Part shown: piece after piece, positions 16,978 through 25,061 of the stretch
How the letters are laid out: each line of letters begins with the position of its first letter
Numbering within the stretch: the first letter of the stretch is position 1
NCBI GenBank assembly: GCA_002478565.1
Contig: DLPC01000020.1
Coordinates: forward strand, 1-45,887
Direction: 5' to 3'
DNA: 45,887 bases
DNA from: Flavobacteriales bacterium UBA7468
Lineage (GTDB): Bacteria; Bacteroidota; Bacteroidia; Flavobacteriales_D; Crocinitomicaceae
Notes under the pieces: model-generated
Databases searched by the model: none
Seen by the model: only the letters and a program-made list of their open reading frames with translations
Told to the model about the DNA's origin: nothing
Translations under genes and position numbers: made by a program

Positions 16978-17508
16978 ATGACGACCGATATTTCACAATT
17001 TAATGGCCTACACCCAGGAGCAGTCCTTAAATGGGTCTTGAAAAAGCGTGGCATCAAGCCTATTGAATTGGCGTGCGCTATTGATGAACACAAACAGACC
17101 ATCAGCGCCATTCTCCATGAAAAGCGCGGTATCAATGCTAAATTGTCCGTCAAACTTGCTGAACTATTAGCGCTTGACCCTGCCTTTTTTATGCAGTTGC
17201 AAGCGTCGTTTGAAATCAAGCAAGTCTTAAATGCAAAGCAACCTACCCTCACTCCTAACCTATCCATCATTAGAAAGGTCTTGTTTTGGGATACAAACTT
17301 TGAACAAATCGATTGGCAAAAGCAAAAAACGGCTGTTATTAGAAGAATTTTTGAACGTGGTAATGATCAAGAAATAAATGAGGTCATCCGATTCTATGGC
17401 AAAGAAACTGTTCAAAATGTGCTTTCCCGCTACAACAATTCCTTTCTGCCGGCATATAATGAGAAGAAGCAGGCGTTCTTGAAAAATCAACTGAATGCCA
17501 CTGTATAA
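16978..17508 (+). CDS. HigA-like XRE-family antitoxin
   Basis: The 176-residue protein opens with a HigA-type helix-turn-helix (LHPGAVLKWVLKKRGI, then LACAIDEHKQTISAILHEKR and LSVKLAELLALDPAFFMQLQ, residues 10-78). The C-terminal ~95 residues (RKVLFWDTNFEQIDWQKQKT and onwards) are a second domain commonly found in antitoxins paired with nucleotidyltransferase toxins. It overlaps the toxin gene by 14 bp. A palindrome in its promoter points to autoregulation. Confidence 0.83.
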   Translation: MTTDISQFNGLHPGAVLKWVLKKRGIKPIELACAIDEHKQTISAILHEKRGINAKLSVKLAELLALDPAFFMQLQASFEIKQVLNAKQPTLTPNLSIIRKVLFWDTNFEQIDWQKQKTAVIRRIFERGNDQEINEVIRFYGKETVQNVLSRYNNSFLPAYNEKKQAFLKNQLNATV

Positions 17509-18154
17509 GAAAACAGTCTCCGATCTGCTTTGGAATGCGTTAGCACAACTCATGACAGAGGAGGAACTTCAACCATTTAGATTGGTTGGAGGCACTGCGC
17601 TTAGCCTACAGTGCGGTCACCGAATGTCTATAGATATTGACCTCTTTACCGACCACAAATATGGTTCTGTCGACTTTAATCAAATAGATCGGCTGATTGC
17701 CAAACGCTTTGAAATTGCACAAATGAGTGAGTCAGGCAATCAAAGTATGGGTAAATCGTATTATGTTGGCTCGGAAGAAAACAACCTTGTCAAACTAGAC
17801 TTATACTACACAGATACTTTTATTTATCCAGAACTCAATAGGGAGAAGATAAGAATGGCCACCAAAGAAGAAATTGCAGCCATGAAACTGGAGGTAATAG
17901 GACGCGGTGGGCGAAAAAAAGACTTTTGGGACATTCATGAATTGCTCGATTCGATGAGCATCCATGACATGCTTTCTTATTATGAAAAAAGATATCCTTA
18001 CGGACAAACGAAAGAAAATCTCATCCAGAATCTCACCAAATTCGATTCAGCCGACGATGATTTCGATCCAGAATGTTTAAGACAAAAACACTGGGAATTA
18101 ATCAAACTCGATTTGGAGGAACTGATAGCGCAAGAATTTCCATCAATGTTCTAG
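17495..18154 (+). CDS. AbiEii/AbiGii-type nucleotidyltransferase toxin
   Basis: The 219-residue protein has the DUF1814 signature: VGGTAL (GGT at 32-34) and the Asp pair in SIDIDLF (Asp47, Asp49), which bind metal and NTP in the nucleotidyltransferase fold. A conserved Lys follows (EEIAAMKLEVIGRGGRKKDFWD), as in AbiEii/MenT toxins that act on tRNA or other RNA. Its last codons and TAG lie inside the right 36-bp repeat, so the C-terminus may depend on the insertion site. Confidence 0.84.
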   Translation: MPLYKKTVSDLLWNALAQLMTEEELQPFRLVGGTALSLQCGHRMSIDIDLFTDHKYGSVDFNQIDRLIAKRFEIAQMSESGNQSMGKSYYVGSEENNLVKLDLYYTDTFIYPELNREKIRMATKEEIAAMKLEVIGRGGRKKDFWDIHELLDSMSIHDMLSYYEKRYPYGQTKENLIQNLTKFDSADDDFDPECLRQKHWELIKLDLEELIAQEFPSMF

Positions 18155-18177
18155 GGTTTTTGCTTTTATAGACTTTT
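18142..18177 (+). repeat. 36-bp direct repeat, right copy (att-like)
   Basis: It matches 16853-16888 at 35 of 36 positions and overlaps the toxin 3' end. It lacks the left arm needed for the tRNA terminator hairpin. The match stops abruptly on both sides. Confidence 0.85.
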
Positions 18178-18282
18178 TGGTCCGATTTCAAAACCGTGGA
18201 CGGAACTGTGGAAGGATTTCAAATATTTTTCTTCCGTTTTCGGAAAAATCTTTTCCTTTGTAAGCAACCAACAATAGAAATC

Positions 18283-18462
18283 ATGCAATACATTGACTCA
18301 CTTATTCCACTCTTTGGAGGGCTTTACATTTTGGCTTTTGGTGACAAACTTGTCAAACCGATGGATCCGGATCAACAGAAAAAAAAGCGCCTGCTCAAAA
18401 GATCAGCTTATGCTTTAATCTTTGTTTCAATTGGATATCTTGCTGTTAAGTTATTCTCTTGA
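18283..18462 (+). CDS. Small membrane protein, 59 residues
   Basis: The predicted product is MQYIDSLIPLFGGLYILAFG, a polar KPMDPDQQKKKRLLKR loop and a second helix (YALIFVSIGYLAVKLF). Two helices with a basic loop suggest an inner-membrane hairpin. The start at 18283 is chosen because the upstream ATG at 18196 reads through low-complexity leader sequence. Function unknown. Confidence 0.6.
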   Translation: MQYIDSLIPLFGGLYILAFGDKLVKPMDPDQQKKKRLLKRSAYALIFVSIGYLAVKLFS

Positions 18463-18479
18463 TTGCTTTTTTGCAAAAA

Positions 18480-19004
18480 CTACTCCAACGTTTTCGCATC
18501 TCGAAATGCTTTTTTATGTATGGCCCTTCGAATGCATAATACCGCAACTACAGTACCTGGTACCAAACCTACTAGACCAGAATAAATCACAACCTCAAGA
18601 TTCAGCGCGAACTGCGAATAATTAATCGTTCTGATAATAAAAGCCGTTGTAAATAAAGAAACATTTCCACCTAAAAAAAGTGCTCCGAGAGCTTTAATTC
18701 CTACATGCTTGTAAAAATTGTGTTTCGCGCCTTTGATTAGAAAATGAGGGTCTTTAAAATTTCGGATTTTTATATGCGCAAACTCGTTTCTATCTAAATA
18801 GGCAATATCTTTCATTGCAATTTTGTAAGGCTGCTTTGAGTTTTCTAATTTCAAGTAAAGCGTGTCTCTGTTGATGCAAAATACCTTTGCGACTTCGAAG
18901 GATTGACCTGACTGCAATTTCAAATTCGGATCGGATATTTCCTGCCCCCAACTGAATTGAAAAAAGCTCAAAAAGAGAAAGAAAAAGGTTGTTTTGATAT
19001 TCAT
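18480..19004 (-). CDS. Uncharacterised exported protein with C-terminal membrane helices
   Basis: The 174-residue protein begins with a signal peptide (MNIKTTFFFLFLSFFQFSWGQ). A soluble part (residues 25-90) has a pattern common in Bacteroidota proteins (LQSGQSFEVAKVFCINRDTLYLK). Two hydrophobic helices follow near residues 104-125 and 135-160, and the tail is basic. I do not recognise the family. It faces the 59-residue gene tail to tail, 17 bp apart. Confidence 0.7.
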   Translation of the reverse strand: MNIKTTFFFLFLSFFQFSWGQEISDPNLKLQSGQSFEVAKVFCINRDTLYLKLENSKQPYKIAMKDIAYLDRNEFAHIKIRNFKDPHFLIKGAKHNFYKHVGIKALGALFLGGNVSLFTTAFIIRTINYSQFALNLEVVIYSGLVGLVPGTVVAVLCIRRAIHKKAFRDAKTLE

Positions 19005-19068
19005 GATTGCTCAATTTTGATTCAAAGCTAGCGCGAGAATCGCAAGCAAAGAAACTCAATTTCGCAAA

Positions 19069-20181
19069 CTAAGGTAAGAGACTTGCGTTTTTCACAAACC
19101 CCAACAACTCGTCTTTCATGAGCCGATGCTGAGCTAAGGTGGGGTGTTTGTCGTTGCCACCACGATAGATGCCGCGATAGGCGAAGAAATGGATGTTGGT
19201 GTCTTGGGTGCGGCGAAATTGATCGAGGACGCGCTGAATACTTTGACTTTGCAAGGCTTTATCTTGGGCGGTGGCCATGGGGCTGTTGCAGCAAATAAAG
19301 CTCGCATTTGGATAATAAGTGCGTAAGCGTTTGAGAAACCTGAGGTAAGCGTGCTCATAGCGTTGTTGGGCCACAGCGGAACGCAAGCGGTCATTTTGCC
19401 CGAGTGTGATCAAAACAATGTTTGGCTGACGCTGCTGTTTCATGTTGAGGGGTTCTTGGTAGGTGCTAAACCCTATCTGATCATAGACTGCTGGCATTTG
19501 ATAGCGCAGCCCACAACAACTGCTGGCCATGCCAATCCCGGATACAGCGCTGAGGCGCCAATCGGCACCCAGTGCACGGCTCAATAAAGGGCCGTAGCTC
19601 ATATAAGCATTGTGGTAAGCATCCCAGCTTCCTTTGCCGAAAGGAACTTCGGAAGCATCCGCACCATTGCCGCAAGTAATGGAATCTCCGATAAATTCAA
19701 AAAGCAGTTTGGGAGCCTGCACCTTGTAGAGCTGCTCGCAGCGTATCCCTAACAGCGAAATAGCGCCCGTAGTGGCTTCACTGGCTTTACAAATCCGGAC
19801 CCGATGAAATTTCTGCTGCTTCGCGGCTTTTAATAGCAGTGTATTTTGGGCGGCTTTTAATTGTATGCGCACTGGGGCTTGATGGTCAATTTGGTAAACG
19901 ATGAAATTATGCTTTCCAAACCTTTCTTGGTCTTGGAGCAATACTTCGCAGGTTGGGCCTGAAAAAGCAAATTCAAGGTAGGCACCAGGAGCATAAACGG
20001 TGGGTGCTGCATGTTGACCTTTAAAAAACCGCCCCACCTTGCGGATGCGTTGATCTTGGGCTTTGAAGAAACGAAGAGCTGTTTTAGTTGGCGCATGACA
20101 GCCATTCAGCAAGAACAAACTACCTATAAGCGCAGAAAGTAAAACAAAGCGCCATAATGTAACCTTTGCTTTTTTCAACAT
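19069..20181 (-). CDS. CE2-like SGNH carbohydrate esterase lipoprotein
   Basis: The 370-residue protein has a lipobox at LLNGC (Cys28). A jelly-roll domain (residues about 45-150; PGAYLEFAFSGPTCEVLL) precedes the SGNH hydrolase domain, the architecture of family CE2 acetyl esterases. The catalytic Ser167 lies in EFIGDSITCGNGAD. ITLGQND supplies block III and GGNDKHPTLAQH the Asp/His of block V. It likely removes acetyl groups from xylan, glucomannan or other polysaccharide at the cell surface. It starts 5 bp after the acyltransferase 3 gene and is co-transcribed. Confidence 0.83.
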   Translation of the reverse strand: MLKKAKVTLWRFVLLSALIGSLFLLNGCHAPTKTALRFFKAQDQRIRKVGRFFKGQHAAPTVYAPGAYLEFAFSGPTCEVLLQDQERFGKHNFIVYQIDHQAPVRIQLKAAQNTLLLKAAKQQKFHRVRICKASEATTGAISLLGIRCEQLYKVQAPKLLFEFIGDSITCGNGADASEVPFGKGSWDAYHNAYMSYGPLLSRALGADWRLSAVSGIGMASSCCGLRYQMPAVYDQIGFSTYQEPLNMKQQRQPNIVLITLGQNDRLRSAVAQQRYEHAYLRFLKRLRTYYPNASFICCNSPMATAQDKALQSQSIQRVLDQFRRTQDTNIHFFAYRGIYRGGNDKHPTLAQHRLMKDELLGFVKNASLLP

Positions 20182-20186
20182 AGCGC

Positions 20187-21335
20187 TTAGGCTTTCTTTT
20201 TGGTGTCGCGGAGCTTCATGAAAGGCACCTCAATGAGTTGGTACAGCACGAAGGAAATACCGATAGTGAGCAGCCAGAAAATGGCGTAATCTAGGACCCA
20301 ATTTTCAGCTGGAATAAATTTCTTGGAGCTGTAGTTACCATGGATAGTCTGCTTGATGATCGTGATGATGACGACATTGAGGTTGATCAAGTACATGGAA
20401 TAAGAAATAAGGCTAAAGAATGTCACCCATTTGGTCCATTTTCCGAGGCCTTTTTTCAGGTTAGAAAGAAAAGGTAACATCAAAAATACGGCAATAGACT
20501 TCAGACTCGGACACCAAATATTATTGAAGGGGCCGATAGATTTACCCATATGGAACTTCGTGTAATACAAAATGTAAATCCCTACCAAAAGCAATGGTAA
20601 ATTCCATTTAGAAACCCAAGCTTTCGGGTAATAAAAAGCAATATAAGCAGCCAATACACCATACATAATGGAATCGAGGCGCGGAATGACTTGGTATTCA
20701 ATTTCGGTATTTAAAAAGTTCTGAAACGCCTTGATTTGCGACGGGTTTGGATGTGTTGGCAAACCATATTGGTAGTACAAGTGGTAGCGATACCAGGTGA
20801 TCAAGCCCATCATGAGCAAGCATACGGCTAAAATGGTTTGTTTGGTAGAAGTTTTGAAGAAAATAAGAGCGCTAAAGATGAAAAATGGCACCGATAAATA
20901 AAACCATTCTTCAATGCTGAGACTCCAGGCCTCGGCAAAGAAACCGGGGCGGTGATGACCAAATATATTCTGAATAAAGAAGAAAAAGCGATACCACTCG
21001 GCGGGGAATTTTTCAGGTAAAACCAAGCCGGTATAGATCAGTAAGTAGAGCAGCACGAAAATATAGACCGGTAAAGTTCGCATCCAGCGGCGCTTCCAGA
21101 AATCGAGCAGGCCTGCCCAAGAGGCCTCTGTTTTATTGAGTACTTTGAGTAAGATACCTCCAATCAAAAAGCCACTGAGTACAAAGAAAATTGCGACCCC
21201 ATCGTACAAAAACGGATTGACTACCTTTTTGACCGTAGGCGGCGTAAGGATGAGGCTGTGCCCCAATAGCACCATAAAAATGGCTATGAAACGCAGGATA
21301 TCGAGGCCGAAGACACGGTTTTCAGCGATTTCCAT
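20187..21335 (-). CDS. Acyltransferase 3 family membrane protein (OafA/YrhL-like)
   Basis: The 382-residue protein has about 10 membrane helices and probably transfers acetyl or another acyl group to exported sugars. Family marks are GLDILRFIAIFMVLLGH at the start (Arg and His of the active site), FFVLSGFLIGGILLK, and AEAWSLSIEEWFYLSVPFF. The start at 21335 begins right at the first motif; the upstream ATG at 21410 adds an unlikely leader. It is paired with a CE2-like esterase downstream, suggesting controlled O-acylation of one glycan. Confidence 0.88.
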   Translation of the reverse strand: MEIAENRVFGLDILRFIAIFMVLLGHSLILTPPTVKKVVNPFLYDGVAIFFVLSGFLIGGILLKVLNKTEASWAGLLDFWKRRWMRTLPVYIFVLLYLLIYTGLVLPEKFPAEWYRFFFFIQNIFGHHRPGFFAEAWSLSIEEWFYLSVPFFIFSALIFFKTSTKQTILAVCLLMMGLITWYRYHLYYQYGLPTHPNPSQIKAFQNFLNTEIEYQVIPRLDSIMYGVLAAYIAFYYPKAWVSKWNLPLLLVGIYILYYTKFHMGKSIGPFNNIWCPSLKSIAVFLMLPFLSNLKKGLGKWTKWVTFFSLISYSMYLINLNVVIITIIKQTIHGNYSSKKFIPAENWVLDYAIFWLLTIGISFVLYQLIEVPFMKLRDTKKKA

Positions 21336-21461
21336 TTTAAAAAGACGACGTAGCAAAATTGAATGTAGGGTTTGATTCGTTAGTAGCTCAAATTTAAAAA
21401 TAGTTTTCAAATAAGCCCGTTTGCATGTCGTGTTCTTGACTTTGTGTAATTTAGCTATACG

Positions 21462-22901
21462 ATGCGTTGGTTCAGTCTTTTTGTTGGGCTCTTTTGGGCT
21501 TTGATGGCTTTTTCTAAAATTAGCCTACCCCCTATTTTGAATGACCATATGGTGTTGCAGCAAAATAGTACAGTCAAACTTTGGGGAACCAGCAACCTCA
21601 AAAAAGGCATTACTGTCAAGGTTTCCTGGAGCAGCACTTGGTTTCAGACCTGGACCAAACCCGATGGCACCTGGGAAATTGAAATCTTTACCCCAGCGGG
21701 TTCTTTCCAAGCGCACTGGCTCAAAATTTCTGATGCCAATGACGTCAAAGAACTTAAAAATGTCCTGATCGGTGAAGTTTGGCTTTGTTCAGGGCAATCC
21801 AATATGGCCATGACTTTCCGTGGCTATAAAAACCAACCCATTGCAAACGCCGAACAATTCATTGCTGACGCCAATAACACCAAAGGCATCCGCACTTTTA
21901 ATGTCGTAAAGGAAGCGAGTTTTACACCCAAAAAAGTGGGCGAAGGCAATTGGCTTGAGGCTTCGAGTGTCAACCTACCACAATTCACAGTGGTGGGCTA
22001 CACCTTTGCACTTGAGTTGCAAAAAACACTCAAGGTTCCGGTTGGCCTGATCAATAGCAGCTATGGGGGCTCTACGATTGAAGGCTGGCTCAATGCGGCT
22101 ACACTTGAAAAAATCAGCACAACCCCCATCGATAAAAATATACCAGACTCCTTGTCTTATTTGCGCCAAACGGTTTTCTTTCAAAACATGATCCGGCCTA
22201 TGCGCCAATTCAAAATCAAAGGCGTATTGTGGTACCAAGGTGAAGCCAATAGCTCCGAGCCGGCTGGCTACGCCCAGAAACTCCAAGACCTCATCTTTTT
22301 GTGGCGCTTCACTTTTTCAGACACCGAACTACCATTTTACCTCGTAGAAATAGCACCGCATACCTATGCACACCCCACTGCCGCTGCTGTGCTGCGCGAG
22401 GCCCAAAGCAAAGTAGCGCTCAGCGTGCCCAATTGCGGCATTGTGAGCACCTCTGACCTCGTTGCGCCAGAACTTGCAGGCAATATACACCCGCCGCTCA
22501 AACAACCCATAGGCCAGCGTTTAGGCAACTTGGCGCTGTATCAAACCTATCACCACACCCTCCCGACCCAACAAGTCTATTCGCCGCGTTTTCAGCGCTA
22601 CGAAGTCAGGGGTCAGGAATGCATTATGTATATTGACAACGCGCCTGATGGCTTCAGAACCAACCCCAGCGCTCCTTATTTTGAGGGCTTCGAAATTGCA
22701 GAAGCCGCATTTCCAGGCCGCTTCATTGCCGTACAAGCCGCACTAGGCCCCGAGCCCAACACTTTGGTCATTTCATTGCCAATCAATGACTTCGGTACGC
22801 TCAGCGCCATCCGCTACTGCTTCAAAAACTACGCAGCAGCCACCGTTTTCAACAGCGCAGGCCTCCCGTTATTTCCGTTCCGGACAGATGTTGGGGAGTA
22901 A
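21462..22901 (+). CDS. Sialate O-acetylesterase-like SGNH hydrolase
   Basis: The 479-residue exported protein has a signal sequence (residues 1-17). PPILNDHMVLQQNSTVKLWG opens a beta-sandwich, followed by the SGNH core: IGEVWLCSGQSNMAM with Ser113 as nucleophile, LINSSYGGSTIEGW, and VLWYQGEANS. These are signatures of sialate O-acetylesterase (PF03629/SASA). It would take acetyl groups from sialic acids or plant glycans. It is divergent from the acyltransferase/CE2 operon, giving three O-acyl enzymes in one stretch. Confidence 0.87.
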   Translation: MRWFSLFVGLFWALMAFSKISLPPILNDHMVLQQNSTVKLWGTSNLKKGITVKVSWSSTWFQTWTKPDGTWEIEIFTPAGSFQAHWLKISDANDVKELKNVLIGEVWLCSGQSNMAMTFRGYKNQPIANAEQFIADANNTKGIRTFNVVKEASFTPKKVGEGNWLEASSVNLPQFTVVGYTFALELQKTLKVPVGLINSSYGGSTIEGWLNAATLEKISTTPIDKNIPDSLSYLRQTVFFQNMIRPMRQFKIKGVLWYQGEANSSEPAGYAQKLQDLIFLWRFTFSDTELPFYLVEIAPHTYAHPTAAAVLREAQSKVALSVPNCGIVSTSDLVAPELAGNIHPPLKQPIGQRLGNLALYQTYHHTLPTQQVYSPRFQRYEVRGQECIMYIDNAPDGFRTNPSAPYFEGFEIAEAAFPGRFIAVQAALGPEPNTLVISLPINDFGTLSAIRYCFKNYAAATVFNSAGLPLFPFRTDVGE

Positions 22902-22919
22902 GAATAATGGCATTATTCT
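22901..22919. terminator. Inverted repeat between convergent stops
   Basis: AGAATAATG and CATTATTCT pair over a one-base gap, overlapping the stop codons of both the esterase and the AbiEii gene. It is AT-rich and lacks a good T-tract, so terminator activity is uncertain. Confidence 0.35.
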
Positions 22920-23770
22920 AAATATTTTATTTGATTAACAAGGTCCTTGAAATAGGTTTTAGACCAAAGATCAATAGAACGGGAGTCAGCAATAAATCGG
23001 ACAACATCTTCTCGAATTTGTTCAATGGAGACCATTTCAATTTTTTCATGGAGCAGCTGTTTAATCTCTATTTTATCAATTGAAGTTCCTGCACCATTCT
23101 CGGTATCCAGCATTCGCTGTAGAAAATGATTCATATCCAGAGGGATTCCATTTCTAACATAAAATTCAAGATCATACCAATCGCGACCTTTCACTCTATT
23201 TTTCCATTTCCGAAACAACAGAGCATGAAGCTTTCCTGCAAATAATGACGGTCCATCAAAACACTTGACATAAAAAGAAAAGGGTTTGAGTAAGAGACGT
23301 TCTTCTGTTTTGAACTTCAAGGGTGGGAACTTATCAACTTCTAATTTTATTTTTATCGGTCGATTTACTTTTACATCCATTTGAGCAAGGATATCCACTA
23401 GAACAATTTCCTTCCAAATTGTATCTGTTTTTAAAAATGCAGATTCAATATTTGATTTTCGGACTTTTATTTTTTCTTCGACATTAACTTTGATGCCAAA
23501 GGCATGAAATTCCTCAATTATGTTTCGAAAATAGGGTTCCAATTCAAATTGTGGATTGTCGTCGAGAAGTGAAAAATCTAAGTCCTCCGAGAACCGGTCG
23601 AGTCCGTGAAAAATTCTTAAGGCCGTACCCCCATAAAACGCCGCTTTTTCAAAAAAATCTGATCTAGACAAAGCTGCGAGTGTAATTTCTTGCATGATTT
23701 CTCGTAAAGCGGCATGCATTTCAAGTTCATTGCGGGGTTGATACGACGCAATCCAATTTTTTAAGAGCAT
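22913..23770 (-). CDS. AbiEii-type nucleotidyltransferase toxin
   Basis: The 285-residue protein has FYGGTALRIFHGL (GGT at 47-49) and SEDLDFSLLD (Asp63, Asp65), the nucleotidyltransferase metal-binding signature of the DUF1814/AbiEii family. Farther on, GPSLFAGKLHALLFRKWKNR and KGRDWYDLEFYV carry the conserved Lys and Asp. It overlaps the AbiEi-like gene by 10 bp. AbiE systems give abortive phage resistance and act as TA modules. It is only distantly similar to the toxin at 17495 and pairs with a different antitoxin class. Confidence 0.87.
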   Translation of the reverse strand: MLLKNWIASYQPRNELEMHAALREIMQEITLAALSRSDFFEKAAFYGGTALRIFHGLDRFSEDLDFSLLDDNPQFELEPYFRNIIEEFHAFGIKVNVEEKIKVRKSNIESAFLKTDTIWKEIVLVDILAQMDVKVNRPIKIKLEVDKFPPLKFKTEERLLLKPFSFYVKCFDGPSLFAGKLHALLFRKWKNRVKGRDWYDLEFYVRNGIPLDMNHFLQRMLDTENGAGTSIDKIEIKQLLHEKIEMVSIEQIREDVVRFIADSRSIDLWSKTYFKDLVNQIKYLE

Positions 23771-24402
23771 AATTCAATAGTTTTGAGCAAGAATTGAAGC
23801 GTATTTTTCTTTGGAGAAACCGCATACCAACTTTTAATTAAAGCGGAATTCAGATTTTTGATGGCTTGTGCATTGATACGCAGGTCTTCAAATAAATACG
23901 ACTGCATTTGAACGACACTTCTTATATTTAAATTGGATGTAAAAATGAGTTTATCACAGATGGCTTTTTCCATTGATGCCATTAAAACCCATTGTCCTGC
24001 TGCTATTTCTATATTTTCGATACCAAATGTATAATAAGGAAAAGTTGATTTTTGATACGAAAATCTACCTACGATGGTATCATAAATTTGAGTGTTTTTG
24101 AGCGTTACGCTCGATATTTCATGCGCGCGCTCTGGAATAAGCCCCCAAAATTCTAGCGCTGTTTCTAAAGAAATATAACTTGGCCCTCGAAGATGTTGCG
24201 CAATTAAAAATTCATGGGGTTGCCCCAAATCCAGATCAGGCCCCGTTAGATACAAACCTCGTTTCAAATGGAGGATTTGCCCTTGCTTAATCATATCGCT
24301 GATTTTATCGTTGGGCCTCTTGTAAGCAGCTAGAATTGTCAACATGACCGCTCTGGTGAGCGGCACATTCTGATAAGGCTTGAACATGGTACGCAAAGTC
24401 AT
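23761..24402 (-). CDS. AbiEi-like antitoxin/transcriptional repressor
   Basis: The 213-residue protein has an N-terminal winged-helix-like region (VPLTRAVMLTILAAYKRPND, LHLKRGLYLTGPD), then the AbiEi core (SYISLETALEFWGLIPE, IAAGQWVLMASMEKAICDKL). AbiEi proteins repress their own operon and neutralise AbiEii. The ATG at 24402 (MTLRTMFKPYQN) is preferred over 24462 because the latter begins inside a directly repeated TTTTGTAAC motif that is probably regulatory. Confidence 0.82.
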   Translation of the reverse strand: MTLRTMFKPYQNVPLTRAVMLTILAAYKRPNDKISDMIKQGQILHLKRGLYLTGPDLDLGQPHEFLIAQHLRGPSYISLETALEFWGLIPERAHEISSVTLKNTQIYDTIVGRFSYQKSTFPYYTFGIENIEIAAGQWVLMASMEKAICDKLIFTSNLNIRSVVQMQSYLFEDLRINAQAIKNLNSALIKSWYAVSPKKNTLQFLLKTIELCS

Positions 24403-24451
24403 ATTGTTATTATTAAATACAATAATCGGTATTTTTCCGTTTATTCTATCG

Positions 24452-24481
24452 TTTTGTAACATACAAATACACTTTTGTAAC
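24452..24481 (-). promoter_or_regulatory. Direct repeat TTTTGTAAC upstream of the AbiEi gene
   Basis: Two identical 9-bp copies, 24452-24460 and 24473-24481, are spaced 21 bp start to start, two helical turns. Their position 50-80 bp before the AbiEi ATG fits an autoregulatory operator. Confidence 0.4.
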
Positions 24482-24546
24482 CAAATTCCCTTCTTTCCAT
24501 TCTACGCAAAGAAGCTTCTCCACTCTTTGTTGTACCTCTAAAACTC

Positions 24547-24693
24547 ATGGAAATGAAACGCCTTACCCTTGCCGCGCGCCACCACAACGCGCACAAAGCC
24601 CAAGAAAATCCGCATGGTTTGTTCATCGCTGTAGTCTGCATTATTTGTGCACTTTTCTTGTCTGCGTTTAGTGCCAGTGCAAACGTTCAGTAA
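24547..24693 (+). CDS. Possible small single-span membrane protein, 48 residues
   Basis: The short reading frame starts MEMKRLTLAARHHNAHKAQ and continues with one hydrophobic segment (HGLFIAVVCIICALFLSAF). A charged N-terminus followed by a membrane span is not expected of random sequence. It lies in a 600-bp stretch with no large gene. No homologue is recognised and no clear promoter is visible, so the call is tentative. Confidence 0.35.
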   Translation: MEMKRLTLAARHHNAHKAQENPHGLFIAVVCIICALFLSAFSASANVQ

Positions 24694-24741
24694 ATTAACG
24701 GACCCGTGCGCATATTTTTGTTGGCGAAAGGAATAATCTTT

Positions 24742-24749
24742 AAATTTGT
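24742..24749 (+). promoter_or_regulatory. -7 box TAAATTTG before the 53-residue gene
   Basis: This is an exact TAnnTTTG match, 3 bases before the ATG at 24753. A second one (TATTTTTG) lies about 30 bp upstream and would give a short leader. Confidence 0.35.
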
Positions 24750-24752
24750 TTC

Positions 24753-24914
24753 ATGAATGCATTCAGTACTCGTCCTATCCCAGTTCTAAAAGGAAAAGTT
24801 GCTCAAGACTTCCTGCGTGAGGCTGAAGCTGCACAAAAAAAACAAGGCTCAATAGATATGTCTAAAAAAAGAGCTGCCTATCTTGAAATTTTAAAAACAG
24901 CAAAGCTCGGGTAA
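24753..24914 (+). CDS. Small protein, 53 residues, antitoxin-like
   Basis: The product is helical and charged: MNAFSTRPIPVLKGKVAQDF, then LREAEAAQKKQGSIDMSKKR and a short tail ending KTAKLG. The PVLKGK...FLREAE pattern recalls small antitoxins that precede RelE-like toxins in Bacteroidota. No toxin frame follows; downstream up to 25061 I see nothing coding. It may be an orphan antitoxin. Two TAnnTTTG boxes precede it. Confidence 0.45.
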   Translation: MNAFSTRPIPVLKGKVAQDFLREAEAAQKKQGSIDMSKKRAAYLEILKTAKLG

Positions 24915-25061
24915 ATATCAAGAGGCAGCATATTACAAATTATCATCCGAAAAAACACTCAAAACAAGACTGTTATATTTTGACCTCATTTTACTTGTTG
25001 AGAACTAGTAATAAAGCACCCCCCTCAATCAAATAAATCCTCTTTAAAAAAACCAAATAGC

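Larger units (their letters stand above)
16853..18177 (+). mobile_element. Putative integrase-less mobile TA cassette in the tRNA-Asp terminator
   Basis: The cassette is bounded by direct repeats 16853-16888 and 18142-18177, which agree at 35 of 36 positions. The period is 1289 bp. Its only cargo is the HTH antitoxin/AbiEii toxin pair. The right repeat supplies the last codons and stop of the toxin gene, and the left supplies half of the tRNA terminator. No recombinase gene lies inside. The layout resembles att sites of elements inserted at tRNA 3' ends, but duplication by other means is possible. Confidence 0.5.

Noticed and set aside
24441..24641. 66-codon minus-strand frame
   Set aside because: It has Trp/Arg-rich composition with no domain and covers the operator-like repeats; the plus-strand frame with a membrane helix is more plausible.
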